A stretch of DNA of 19,268 nt from JAQVQN01 sp964557205 (GTDB lineage: Bacteria > Verrucomicrobiota > Kiritimatiellia > RFP12 > UBA1067): NCBI GenBank assembly GCA_964557205.1, contig CAZKZI010000049.1:1-19268 (forward strand), in the 5' to 3' direction. Positions 1-6,063 of the stretch are shown here, piece after piece (within the stretch, counting starts at the first letter, position 1; every line of letters begins with the position of its first letter). The position numbers and the translations under genes were made by a program. Below the pieces are notes generated by a model. That model saw nothing but the letters and a program-made list of their open reading frames with translations, was not told the origin of the DNA and made no database searches.

Positions 1-70
1 AGCGTGCGCCCGCCGAGGACGCGGTAGCGGTCCAGCGCGCCGCAGCCCTCCAGCAACCCCAGCCGAATTC

Positions 71-529
71 GTGGCTGAACGCCGCGCCAGACTCGGCAAA
101 GCGGGGAAAGGCTCCAATGGCAACAACCCTGAACTTTACGGCGCGGAGCGCTACGCTACCGTCGTCATCAGCGCCGACGACACAGAACCTCCGGTGATAC
201 GCTGTTTTCTGGGTCTGCCGCCGCAGTTGGTCAAAGAACGCGATGCCGAGGCGCTGGCCGTGCGCAAGCATGGCCAAGGTCGCTGGCGCGTGCGCCGCCA
301 CCTGATGCTGGGTATGTTCGATGAGGCCTTCGTGTGCGAAGACGAGGACGGCGGCAGGGAGGCACTGGTGGTCGATATGCGCACGGGCAAGACCCTGCCG
401 CTGGCAGAGGCCGCGTCGCGCGCGAACGCAAAACGCAAGGCGACCGATAACGACCCTGAGCTTGAGCGCATGTGCCGAGAGGCTTGGGCTCCCTTCCGCA
501 AGCAGACGAAGGTAGGGGCGCAACCGTGA
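71..529 (+). CDS. Unrecognised protein, possibly 5'-truncated
   Basis: I do not recognise this 152-residue protein. It is hydrophilic, with no signal peptide or membrane segment. It contains a folded-looking centre (around YATVVISADD and RWRVRRHLMLGMFDEAFVCEDEDG) and a charged C-terminal third. GTG at 71 is the first start codon I can point to, but it has no ribosome binding site and its frame stays open to base 2, so the real start may lie outside the window. Codons at 3-70 look more coding-like in the +3 frame (high third-position GC), which runs to a stop near 200. An upstream gene may therefore end here, or an indel may split one gene. Its TGA at 527-529 overlaps or abuts the start of the next gene, so the two are probably cotranscribed. 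Confidence 0.55.
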   Translation: MAERRARLGKAGKGSNGNNPELYGAERYATVVISADDTEPPVIRCFLGLPPQLVKERDAEALAVRKHGQGRWRVRRHLMLGMFDEAFVCEDEDGGREALVVDMRTGKTLPLAEAASRANAKRKATDNDPELERMCREAWAPFRKQTKVGAQP

Positions 530-531
530 TT

Positions 532-3500
532 ATGCAATCCCCGCTTCTCTCTCGGACCGTCTTCGGAAAAAGAGCCGCCGCTTGGCTGTTGCCGCTCATG
601 CTGGCAGTCTTAGGCATGGCCAGCCAGTATGCAGCCGCCGCAGAAAACTACATTCCCGGCGCGTTGGATGCACTGCCTTCACTGCCGCTTTATCTGAATG
701 ATCCTGACATGTATTATCCTGACGCTTCAGACGGCCTCTGCTGGGCCTCGGCCAACGCGGACATTTTCGCCTATTGGGATCGCAACGCTTATAACGGCGT
801 GAAGTACTGGAACCTGGTGGACAACGGCACGGCGCCGCTGCGCGAGCCCTCGCTGCCCGTTGCGCCTGGTCACGACCAGGCTGACGTGAAGAGCGTGATT
901 GAATGGCTGGCGCACCAATATTACGGGCTGGGCAGAGGGGACGAGGCTGCCATGCTCGCGGAGTTCGCCAACGACAACAACGGGCTGTCGTTTACCGTGA
1001 ATTATCACGGGCCGTCCAGCACGACCTCCGGCAAGACTACTTTGTTGAACACGATCAAAGGCGAGATTGATGCCGGTCGCCCGTTAAGCGTCGGATCATG
1101 GGGAACCTATTTTGGCGGGTCGCACCAAATACCGGTCATGGGTTACAAGACAATGGCTAACACGGTTGACAGCACGATTTACATTCACCGCAATACCGGG
1201 GGCACGCAGAGCGAGTATGTCAATTTCTTTTCCTCGACTTGGGGTAATCTCGACATGGATACGATTGTGCCGGGCGGCACGCCGGTTGATCACTATGAGG
1301 ATATAGGTGACAACACGTCGGCAACCGCGGTGACGATCGAGCCGGACCACATTTATGAGTTCAGGCAGACCCACAACTTCAGCTATTCTGGTGACGCGGA
1401 TTGGATCAAGCTGAATGCGGTGGCCGACAGGGAATACACCATCGTTACAAAGAATCTGGGAGCGCTCTGTGACACGGTGCTTCAACTGTATGCTAGTAAC
1501 GGGACTACTATGCTGACACAGGATGACGACAGCGGTGACGAGACCGGCGCGTCGCTAATCATCTGGGATTGCAGCGCGACCGATACGGTCTATATCCGCG
1601 TCACGGAAAAATTTTCCCGCTCGGGACATGCCGCCAATTACGATATACAGGTAGCACATGATGGTAGTGGTAATCCCGAGGTTGTTGACCTTCAGAACGG
1701 GGTCGCGGTCGCGAATATTGCCGGTGCAGAGGATTCTACAGACAAGCAGTACAAAATTACCGTGCCGGCGGGGGCGACCAGTCTGCAGATAGCCATCTCG
1801 GGCGGCAGCGGCGATTGCGACCTGTATGTCAAACACGGCGCGCCCGCCACAACTTCAGCCTACGACTACCGGCCTTACCTATTCGGCAACAACGAGACGG
1901 TGACGGTCTCCAATCCGACTGCCGGGGACTGGTACATCATGTTGCACGGGTATAACGCTTATTCTGGAGTGACTCTGCTGGCCAGCTACATAGTCCCGAA
2001 TTACACGATCACGACCGAGCCGATTCCGTCCGCAGGCGGGGTGACCGGCGGAGGCGGATCGTATACGTCCGGCAGCCAGTGCACAGTAACGGCCACGGCC
2101 AACAGCGGATACAGCTTCGCAAACTGGAGCGAGGGCGCGACTGTTGTCAGCACATCCGCGAGTTACACGTTCACGGTCACCGGCAATCGCACTCTGACAG
2201 CCAACTTCAGCGCCAACCAGTACACCGTGACCTTCGATGCGCAGGGCGGTACGGTTGATCCAGCGACAAAGACCGTGACTTACGGCTCGGCTTACGGTGA
2301 CTTGCCAACCCCGACGCGCACTTGGCACTCCTTCGGCGGCTGGTGGACCGGCGCGGGCGGCACCGGGGCGCAGGTGACTACGGCTACTGCGGTCACCGCG
2401 GTGTCCAACCACACGCTCTACGCGGCTTGGGTGTATCTAGGCATGAACCTTGTGCTGCCCGTGAACGGCGGCATCCTCGAGAGCTTCACCTCGGAATATA
2501 ACACCACGACCTACATGGCGGCCAACCTGACGGACGGCAGCGCTTCCGCCATTTGGCGGAGCAAAATCATTCCCGGACAGCAGACCTTCGAGTACTCCTT
2601 CGCTGAAGGCCTGAGCGCGACGCTGAACGCCGTCACGCTGGTCAACGTTTCCGGCACGTATGCGAGCAAGGGGTTCGAGATATGGGTTCTGCCGGTCGGC
2701 GGGCAGTGGCAGAAGGCACTGGAGGGCGAACTGGCCAAAAGCGTTCAGCCGCAGTCCTTCTTGTTTGCCGATAACCCGCTGGCCGAGCGTGTTCGGCTGG
2801 TGGTGACCAGCGGCTACAACTCAATCTACCGCGATCTGGGTGAGTTCGAGCTTTATGGTGAAATTGTCACCCCGCCGCTGGAATGCGTGGTCACGCGCTC
2901 TGGCGCGAACCCGACCAACGCGGAAACTTTGGGGTTTGCTGTGAATTTCACGCGTGCCGTCAACGGCTTCGGGCAAGGCGACATCACGCTGCGCACGACC
3001 GGCACGGCCGTCGGCACGGTCGGCAACTTCACGGGCGGCGGAGCCGCATACACCTTTGACGTGACCGGTGTCAGCGGCGACGGCGAGATCGCCGCCAGCG
3101 TGGCGGCAGCCGTCTGCGAGGATGCCGAAAGCACGCCCAACGAGGCCTCGGGCGAGGCGGTCTATGTGGTGGACAACACCGCGCCGGAGGCGGGCGCGGC
3201 ATCTTCGCCAGCGCTGCAGGATGGCGGCGCAGTCGAAGTGACGTTCACGGGCGTTTCCGACAACGGCAGCGGTCTCCGGCAGGTTGAGCTTTGGTACAGC
3301 CTTGACGGCGGCGCCTGGCAGGACAGCGGTCTGCGCTCTGAATCCGGCGACGGCGGCTTCACGTTCCAGCCGTCTGCTGCCGGAAGCTACGCCTTCGGGC
3401 TGGTGGCCGAGGACAACGCGGGCAACCGCAGCGCCGTGCCGGCGGGGCAGGGCGACACGCTGACGGACTACACAGTCCCGGTGGATCCGGTCAATCTGGC

Positions 3501-4302
3501 GCTGCCAGCCAACGGCGGCACCCTCGAGAGTTTCACCTCGCAATACAGCACCACGACATACAAAGCGGCCAACCTGACGGACGGCAGCGCTTCCGCCATT
3601 TGGCGGAGCAAAATCATTCCCGGACAGCAGACCTTCGAGTACTCCTTCGCTGAAGGCCTGAGTGCGACGCTGAATGCTGTCACACTGGTCAACGTCTCCG
3701 GCACTTACGCCAGCAAAGGTTTCGAGATCTGGATCATGCCGTCCGGCGGCCAGTGGCAAAAGGTGACGGAGGGCAATCTGGTCAAGACCACAGAGGCCCA
3801 GGAGTTTGATTTGGGCGGCGTTGTGGCGGAACGTGCGCGTCTGGTGATAGTTAGTGGTTACAGCTCGATCTATTGGGAACTGGCCGAGTTTGAGCTTTAC
3901 GGGCTCCTTAACGCCCCGCAGCGTCCGGCTGACCAGTGGTATGCGGAGCATGGTTTCGAACCCGCACCCGGCGAGACGTGGGAGGATCTGGACAACCGCG
4001 TCGCGCCCGGCAAGGACACCACCCTTTGGCAGGAGTATGTGGCCGACACCGATCCCAACGACCCCGCCTCGGTGTTCAAGGCCACTGGGATTGATCATGG
4101 CCCGCCTGTGAGCGTGGGCTTCGAGCCGTCCTCGACGCAGCGTGTCTACAGGCTGCGGTACACTGAAGACCTTGCCTCTGGGGTGTGGCACGATGTCGGC
4201 GAGGCGCCGCGTCCGGGCGAGGGCGAGGGCGACGCCATAAGCGACAGCCAGAACCCGGCGGGCAGGCGCTTCTACCGTGTCCAGGTGGATTTGCCGGAGT
4301 AA
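532..4302 (+). CDS. Secreted multidomain cysteine protease-like surface protein
   Basis: A 1256-residue exported protein. Residues 1-37 form a signal peptide (basic start, hydrophobic core, cleavage near AAAA/EN). Residues 45-250 look like a papain-fold protease of the IdeS/C39-like type: Cys70 in DGLCWASAN, His198 in GGSHQIPVMGY, and the HRNTGG turn (219-224), where Asn221 may be the third catalytic residue. Two PPC-like beta domains follow (about 255-377 and 383-487), then a bacterial surface repeat (490-560), a Listeria-Bacteroides-type repeat (563-633), a discoidin-like module (638-776), Ig-like domains (780-982) and a second discoidin-like module (987-1124). The tail (1130-1256) has a DTDPNDPAS calcium-loop-like motif. 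ATG 532 gives the best signal peptide. GTG 526 is also possible: it overlaps the previous stop (GTGA) and has AGGGG 7 bp upstream. The likely role is binding surface glycans and cutting proteins outside the cell; the substrate is unknown. Confidence 0.8.
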   Translation: MQSPLLSRTVFGKRAAAWLLPLMLAVLGMASQYAAAAENYIPGALDALPSLPLYLNDPDMYYPDASDGLCWASANADIFAYWDRNAYNGVKYWNLVDNGTAPLREPSLPVAPGHDQADVKSVIEWLAHQYYGLGRGDEAAMLAEFANDNNGLSFTVNYHGPSSTTSGKTTLLNTIKGEIDAGRPLSVGSWGTYFGGSHQIPVMGYKTMANTVDSTIYIHRNTGGTQSEYVNFFSSTWGNLDMDTIVPGGTPVDHYEDIGDNTSATAVTIEPDHIYEFRQTHNFSYSGDADWIKLNAVADREYTIVTKNLGALCDTVLQLYASNGTTMLTQDDDSGDETGASLIIWDCSATDTVYIRVTEKFSRSGHAANYDIQVAHDGSGNPEVVDLQNGVAVANIAGAEDSTDKQYKITVPAGATSLQIAISGGSGDCDLYVKHGAPATTSAYDYRPYLFGNNETVTVSNPTAGDWYIMLHGYNAYSGVTLLASYIVPNYTITTEPIPSAGGVTGGGGSYTSGSQCTVTATANSGYSFANWSEGATVVSTSASYTFTVTGNRTLTANFSANQYTVTFDAQGGTVDPATKTVTYGSAYGDLPTPTRTWHSFGGWWTGAGGTGAQVTTATAVTAVSNHTLYAAWVYLGMNLVLPVNGGILESFTSEYNTTTYMAANLTDGSASAIWRSKIIPGQQTFEYSFAEGLSATLNAVTLVNVSGTYASKGFEIWVLPVGGQWQKALEGELAKSVQPQSFLFADNPLAERVRLVVTSGYNSIYRDLGEFELYGEIVTPPLECVVTRSGANPTNAETLGFAVNFTRAVNGFGQGDITLRTTGTAVGTVGNFTGGGAAYTFDVTGVSGDGEIAASVAAAVCEDAESTPNEASGEAVYVVDNTAPEAGAASSPALQDGGAVEVTFTGVSDNGSGLRQVELWYSLDGGAWQDSGLRSESGDGGFTFQPSAAGSYAFGLVAEDNAGNRSAVPAGQGDTLTDYTVPVDPVNLALPANGGTLESFTSQYSTTTYKAANLTDGSASAIWRSKIIPGQQTFEYSFAEGLSATLNAVTLVNVSGTYASKGFEIWIMPSGGQWQKVTEGNLVKTTEAQEFDLGGVVAERARLVIVSGYSSIYWELAEFELYGLLNAPQRPADQWYAEHGFEPAPGETWEDLDNRVAPGKDTTLWQEYVADTDPNDPASVFKATGIDHGPPVSVGFEPSSTQRVYRLRYTEDLASGVWHDVGEAPRPGEGEGDAISDSQNPAGRRFYRVQVDLPE
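2518..2615 (+). repeat. 98-bp perfect direct repeat, copy 1
   Basis: These 98 bases are identical to 3565-3662, with an offset of 1047 bp. They encode the core of the first discoidin-like module (AANLTDGSASAIWRSK onward). Identity breaks at 2616/3663, and the flanking parts of the two modules carry many synonymous differences. Confidence 0.9.
3565..3662 (+). repeat. 98-bp perfect direct repeat, copy 2
   Basis: This is the second copy of the identical stretch at 2518-2615, in the second discoidin-like module. The flanks are diverged, which points to gene conversion or patchy recombination rather than a recent duplication of the whole module. Confidence 0.9.
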
Positions 4303-4309
4303 GCCATTC

Positions 4310-4338
4310 TTGAAGCGGCGGCAAACATGTTGTATAAT
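4310..4338 (+). promoter_or_regulatory. Sigma70-like promoter of the rnf operon
   Basis: A -35 box TTGAAG (4310-4315) and a perfect -10 box TATAAT (4333-4338) are separated by 17 bp. The rnfA start codon lies 35 bp after the -10 box. It is the best promoter-like sequence I found in the window. An inverted repeat (4318-4344) covers the spacer and runs into the -10 box. Confidence 0.65.
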
Positions 4339-4351
4339 TGCCGCGATTTTT
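4318..4351 (+). terminator. Inverted repeat plus T-run: weak terminator or operator
   Basis: GCGGCAA (4318-4324) and TTGCCGC (4338-4344) form a perfect 7-bp inverted repeat with a 13-nt loop, followed by GATTTTT (4345-4351). This could end transcription of the upstream protease gene. Because it overlaps the rnf -10 box it could equally be a repressor or activator site. The long loop weakens the terminator reading. Confidence 0.4.
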
Positions 4352-4373
4352 AACGAGAATCAGGTTTTTAGTC

Positions 4374-4952
4374 ATGGAATACTTGCTTCTGGTCGTCAGT
4401 GCTGTGCTGGTCAACAATTTCGTGTTGAGCCGTTTTCTGGGCATCTGTCCTTTTCTGGGCGTCTCGAAGAAAATCAGCACCGCGCTGGGCATGTCCGGGG
4501 CTGTGATGTTCGTGATGACCATGGCCTCGGCTGTGACCTGGTGCCTGCAGAAGTTCCTGCTGGAGCCTTTCGGGCTGGACAAGTTCCTGCAGACGCTGAC
4601 CTTCATCCTTGTTATCGCCGCGCTGGTGCAGCTCATTGACATCGTGATGAAGCGCTTCGCGCCGCCGCTGCACGCCGCCTTGGGCATCTTCCTGCCGCTG
4701 ATCACCACCAACTGCGCGGTCTTGGGCGTGGCGGTCTTGAACATGAAGGACGGTTTCGGCTTCTTCAAATCCATAATCTTCGGCTTTTCGGCGGCGCTGG
4801 GGTTCGCGCTGGCGCTGTTGATTTTCACCGGTTTGCGCGAAAAGATCGACCGTGCCGACCCGCCGCGCTGTTTTCGCGGCGTGGCTATCTCGCTGGTGAC
4901 CGCCGGTCTGTTGAGCCTGGCCTTCATGGGTTTCAGCGGACTGGTCAAGTAG
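4374..4952 (+). CDS. rnfA: Rnf complex subunit RnfA
   Basis: RnfA is an integral membrane subunit of the Rnf complex, which couples electron transfer between ferredoxin and NAD+ to Na+ or H+ pumping. The 192 residues match the usual RnfA length. Family signatures are VNNFVLSRFLGICPFLGVSKK near the N-terminus, LGIFLPLITTNCAVLGVA in the middle, and a SLAFMGFSGLVK end. About six membrane helices are visible. Cys25 and Cys114 are the conserved pair that in this family holds a [2Fe-2S] cluster together with cysteines of RnfE. ATG 4374 is chosen because the protein aligns from MEYLLL; a TTG at 4338 would add 12 unneeded residues and overlaps the -10 box. The ribosome site is weak (AGG at 4362-4364). 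It is the first gene of the rnf operon. Confidence 0.95.
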   Translation: MEYLLLVVSAVLVNNFVLSRFLGICPFLGVSKKISTALGMSGAVMFVMTMASAVTWCLQKFLLEPFGLDKFLQTLTFILVIAALVQLIDIVMKRFAPPLHAALGIFLPLITTNCAVLGVAVLNMKDGFGFFKSIIFGFSAALGFALALLIFTGLREKIDRADPPRCFRGVAISLVTAGLLSLAFMGFSGLVK

Positions 4953-5030
4953 GAGCCAGGAGCTAGGGTTCAAAGGTTCAAACGCGCCTTACGGCGCTGG
5001 TTCAAGGGTTTAAGGGTTCAGGAGCCAGGA
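4952..5030 (+). repeat. Heptamer repeats (GGAGCCA / GGGTTCA type)
   Basis: Directly after rnfA, overlapping the last base of its stop, is a run of 7-base units: GGAGCCA (4952), GGAGCTA (4959) and GGGTTCA (4966). After a small GCGCC/GGCGC hairpin (4984-4997) come GGTTCAA (4999), GGGTTCA (5014) and GGAGCCA (5021). The oppositely oriented heptamers at 5190-5210 (GGAGTTG on the minus strand) belong to the same motif family. Confidence 0.65.
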
Positions 5031-5051
5031 TTTAGAAAGCTGGAACAACAA

Positions 5052-5213
5052 ATGAGTTCGTATCAACGTTTGGAAGATCTGATCGTGTATCCTATTTTTT
5101 TACCCTCGTCATTGCGGCCTCTGCGTGGCCGCAATCATCAGGAAGCCGGACTCGGGACACCAGACGCAGGACACTCGATTCTTCACGCTCAACTCCCAAC
5201 TCCCAACTCCTAA
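5052..5213 (+). pseudogene. Probable remnant of a four-helix-bundle (S23/IVP-like) gene
   Basis: A 53-codon reading frame sits inside the rnfA-rnfB gap. Its first 13 residues, MSSYQRLEDLIVY, resemble the start of four-helix-bundle proteins of the 23S rRNA intervening-sequence family, which typically begin with a phrase like LEDLxVWQKA. After that point the frame is unlike the family: a T-run, then a perfect inverted repeat ATTGCGGCC (5111-5119) / GGCCGCAAT (5127-5135), then repeats. The stop codon falls at the end of the right-hand heptamer array. I read it as an internally deleted gene that kept its first codons and flanking repeats. It could instead be noncoding DNA that matches by chance. 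Confidence 0.4.
5111..5135. repeat. Perfect 9-bp inverted repeat in the rnfA-rnfB gap
   Basis: ATTGCGGCC, a 7-base loop (TCTGCGT), then GGCCGCAAT. It lacks a following T-run on either strand, so it is not a standard terminator. It could fold in the rnf mRNA and affect rnfB expression or processing. Confidence 0.6.
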
Positions 5214-5217
5214 TTCT
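5190..5217. repeat. Heptamer repeats (CAACTCC)x3 plus one decayed unit
   Basis: Three perfect tandem CAACTCC units (5190-5210) and a decayed fourth (TAATTCT) end 5 bp before the rnfB start. On the minus strand they read GGAGTTG, so they are inverted relative to the GGAGCCA-type units after rnfA. They occupy the place where the rnfB ribosome binding site would be expected. Confidence 0.8.
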
Positions 5218-5221
5218 TTAC

Positions 5222-6043
5222 ATGGATCTAATCGTAACATCAACCCTTTGTATCGGCGGCATCGGCCTCGTGAGCGCGGCGGCGCTGGCTGTGGCTGAAA
5301 AATATCTTAGCGTAAAAGAAGACCCGCGCATTGCCGAAGTGACCGAGAAGCTGCCGGGAATTAACTGCGGCGGATGTGGTTACGCGGGGTGCGCCGACTA
5401 TGCCCGCAAGATTGTAAACGAGCATGTGGACCTCACGCTCTGCGCACCGGGAGGCCCCGAGTGCGCGGCAGCCATCGCCGCTTTTTTGGGTCGTGCCGCC
5501 GGTACGCTTGAGAAGCGCGTGGCGATCGTGCTGTGCTGCGGCGACGACACCAAGGCCGTGCGCTGCGCCACCTACAACGGCATCACGGACTGTGCCGCGG
5601 CGCAAGCCGTTTCCGGCGGCGATAAGGGCTGCGCATACGGCTGTCTGGGTTACGGAAGCTGTGCCCGTGTCTGTCCGGTCAACGCTATTGCCATTGTCAA
5701 CGGCATCGCCAAAGTCGATAAGTCCCGCTGCATCGCTTGCGGCAAGTGCGTCGATGTTTGCCCGCGCAAGCTCATCAAGCTGGTGCCGGCATCTGCCGAG
5801 ATACATGTCCTCTGCAGTTCCAGGGACAAGGGCCCGGCGGTCAAGAAGGTCTGCGGCACCGGTTGCATCGGCTGTCGCATATGCACCAAGTTCGCTGACG
5901 AGGGCTCGATCGTCATGGACGGCTTTCTGGCCGTTGTGGACTACACCAGACACCTGACCAATGAAGAGGTCATCGCCAAGTGCCCCGGACACTGCGTATG
6001 CAAGGACAGCACGGCGGCATCTGAAGCGGCTGCCGCGTCATAA
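5222..6043 (+). CDS. rnfB: Rnf complex iron-sulfur subunit RnfB
   Basis: RnfB receives electrons from ferredoxin and passes them into the membrane part of the Rnf complex. In its 273 residues, one N-terminal membrane helix (about 5-26) is followed by a four-cysteine cluster site (Cys49, 52, 57 in CGGCGYAGC, and Cys74). A ferredoxin-like pair comes next: Cys137/141/147/151 (CAYGCLGYGSCARVCP) and Cys170/173/176/180 (CIACGKCVDVCP). A further cysteine set at 211-221 (CGTGCIGCRIC) suggests an additional cluster. Cys105/106, 115 and 124 are also present. The long form with the extra cluster resembles RnfB of strict anaerobes rather than the short gammaproteobacterial form. It is second in the operon, 269 bp after rnfA, and has no Shine-Dalgarno sequence before ATG 5222. 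Confidence 0.95.
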   Translation: MDLIVTSTLCIGGIGLVSAAALAVAEKYLSVKEDPRIAEVTEKLPGINCGGCGYAGCADYARKIVNEHVDLTLCAPGGPECAAAIAAFLGRAAGTLEKRVAIVLCCGDDTKAVRCATYNGITDCAAAQAVSGGDKGCAYGCLGYGSCARVCPVNAIAIVNGIAKVDKSRCIACGKCVDVCPRKLIKLVPASAEIHVLCSSRDKGPAVKKVCGTGCIGCRICTKFADEGSIVMDGFLAVVDYTRHLTNEEVIAKCPGHCVCKDSTAASEAAAAS

Positions 6044-6063
6044 CCACACAACTTTTTTTACCA

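Noticed and set aside
2821..4191. Long minus-strand reading frame (456 codons) opposite the surface protein gene
   Set aside because: It is low-complexity, Arg/Ala/Gly-rich translation with no recognisable domain, lying fully antisense to a gene with clear domains and a signal peptide. Long antisense frames are expected in GC-rich DNA.
4368..4973. Minus-strand frame opposite rnfA (201 codons)
   Set aside because: It is rich in Gln, Arg and His with no hydrophobic core, and rnfA on the plus strand is unmistakable.
5090..5135. T7 run and 9-bp hairpin in the rnfA-rnfB gap as an intrinsic terminator
   Set aside because: The T-run precedes the hairpin on the plus strand and would be an A-run after it on the minus strand, so it is in the wrong order for a terminator in either direction.
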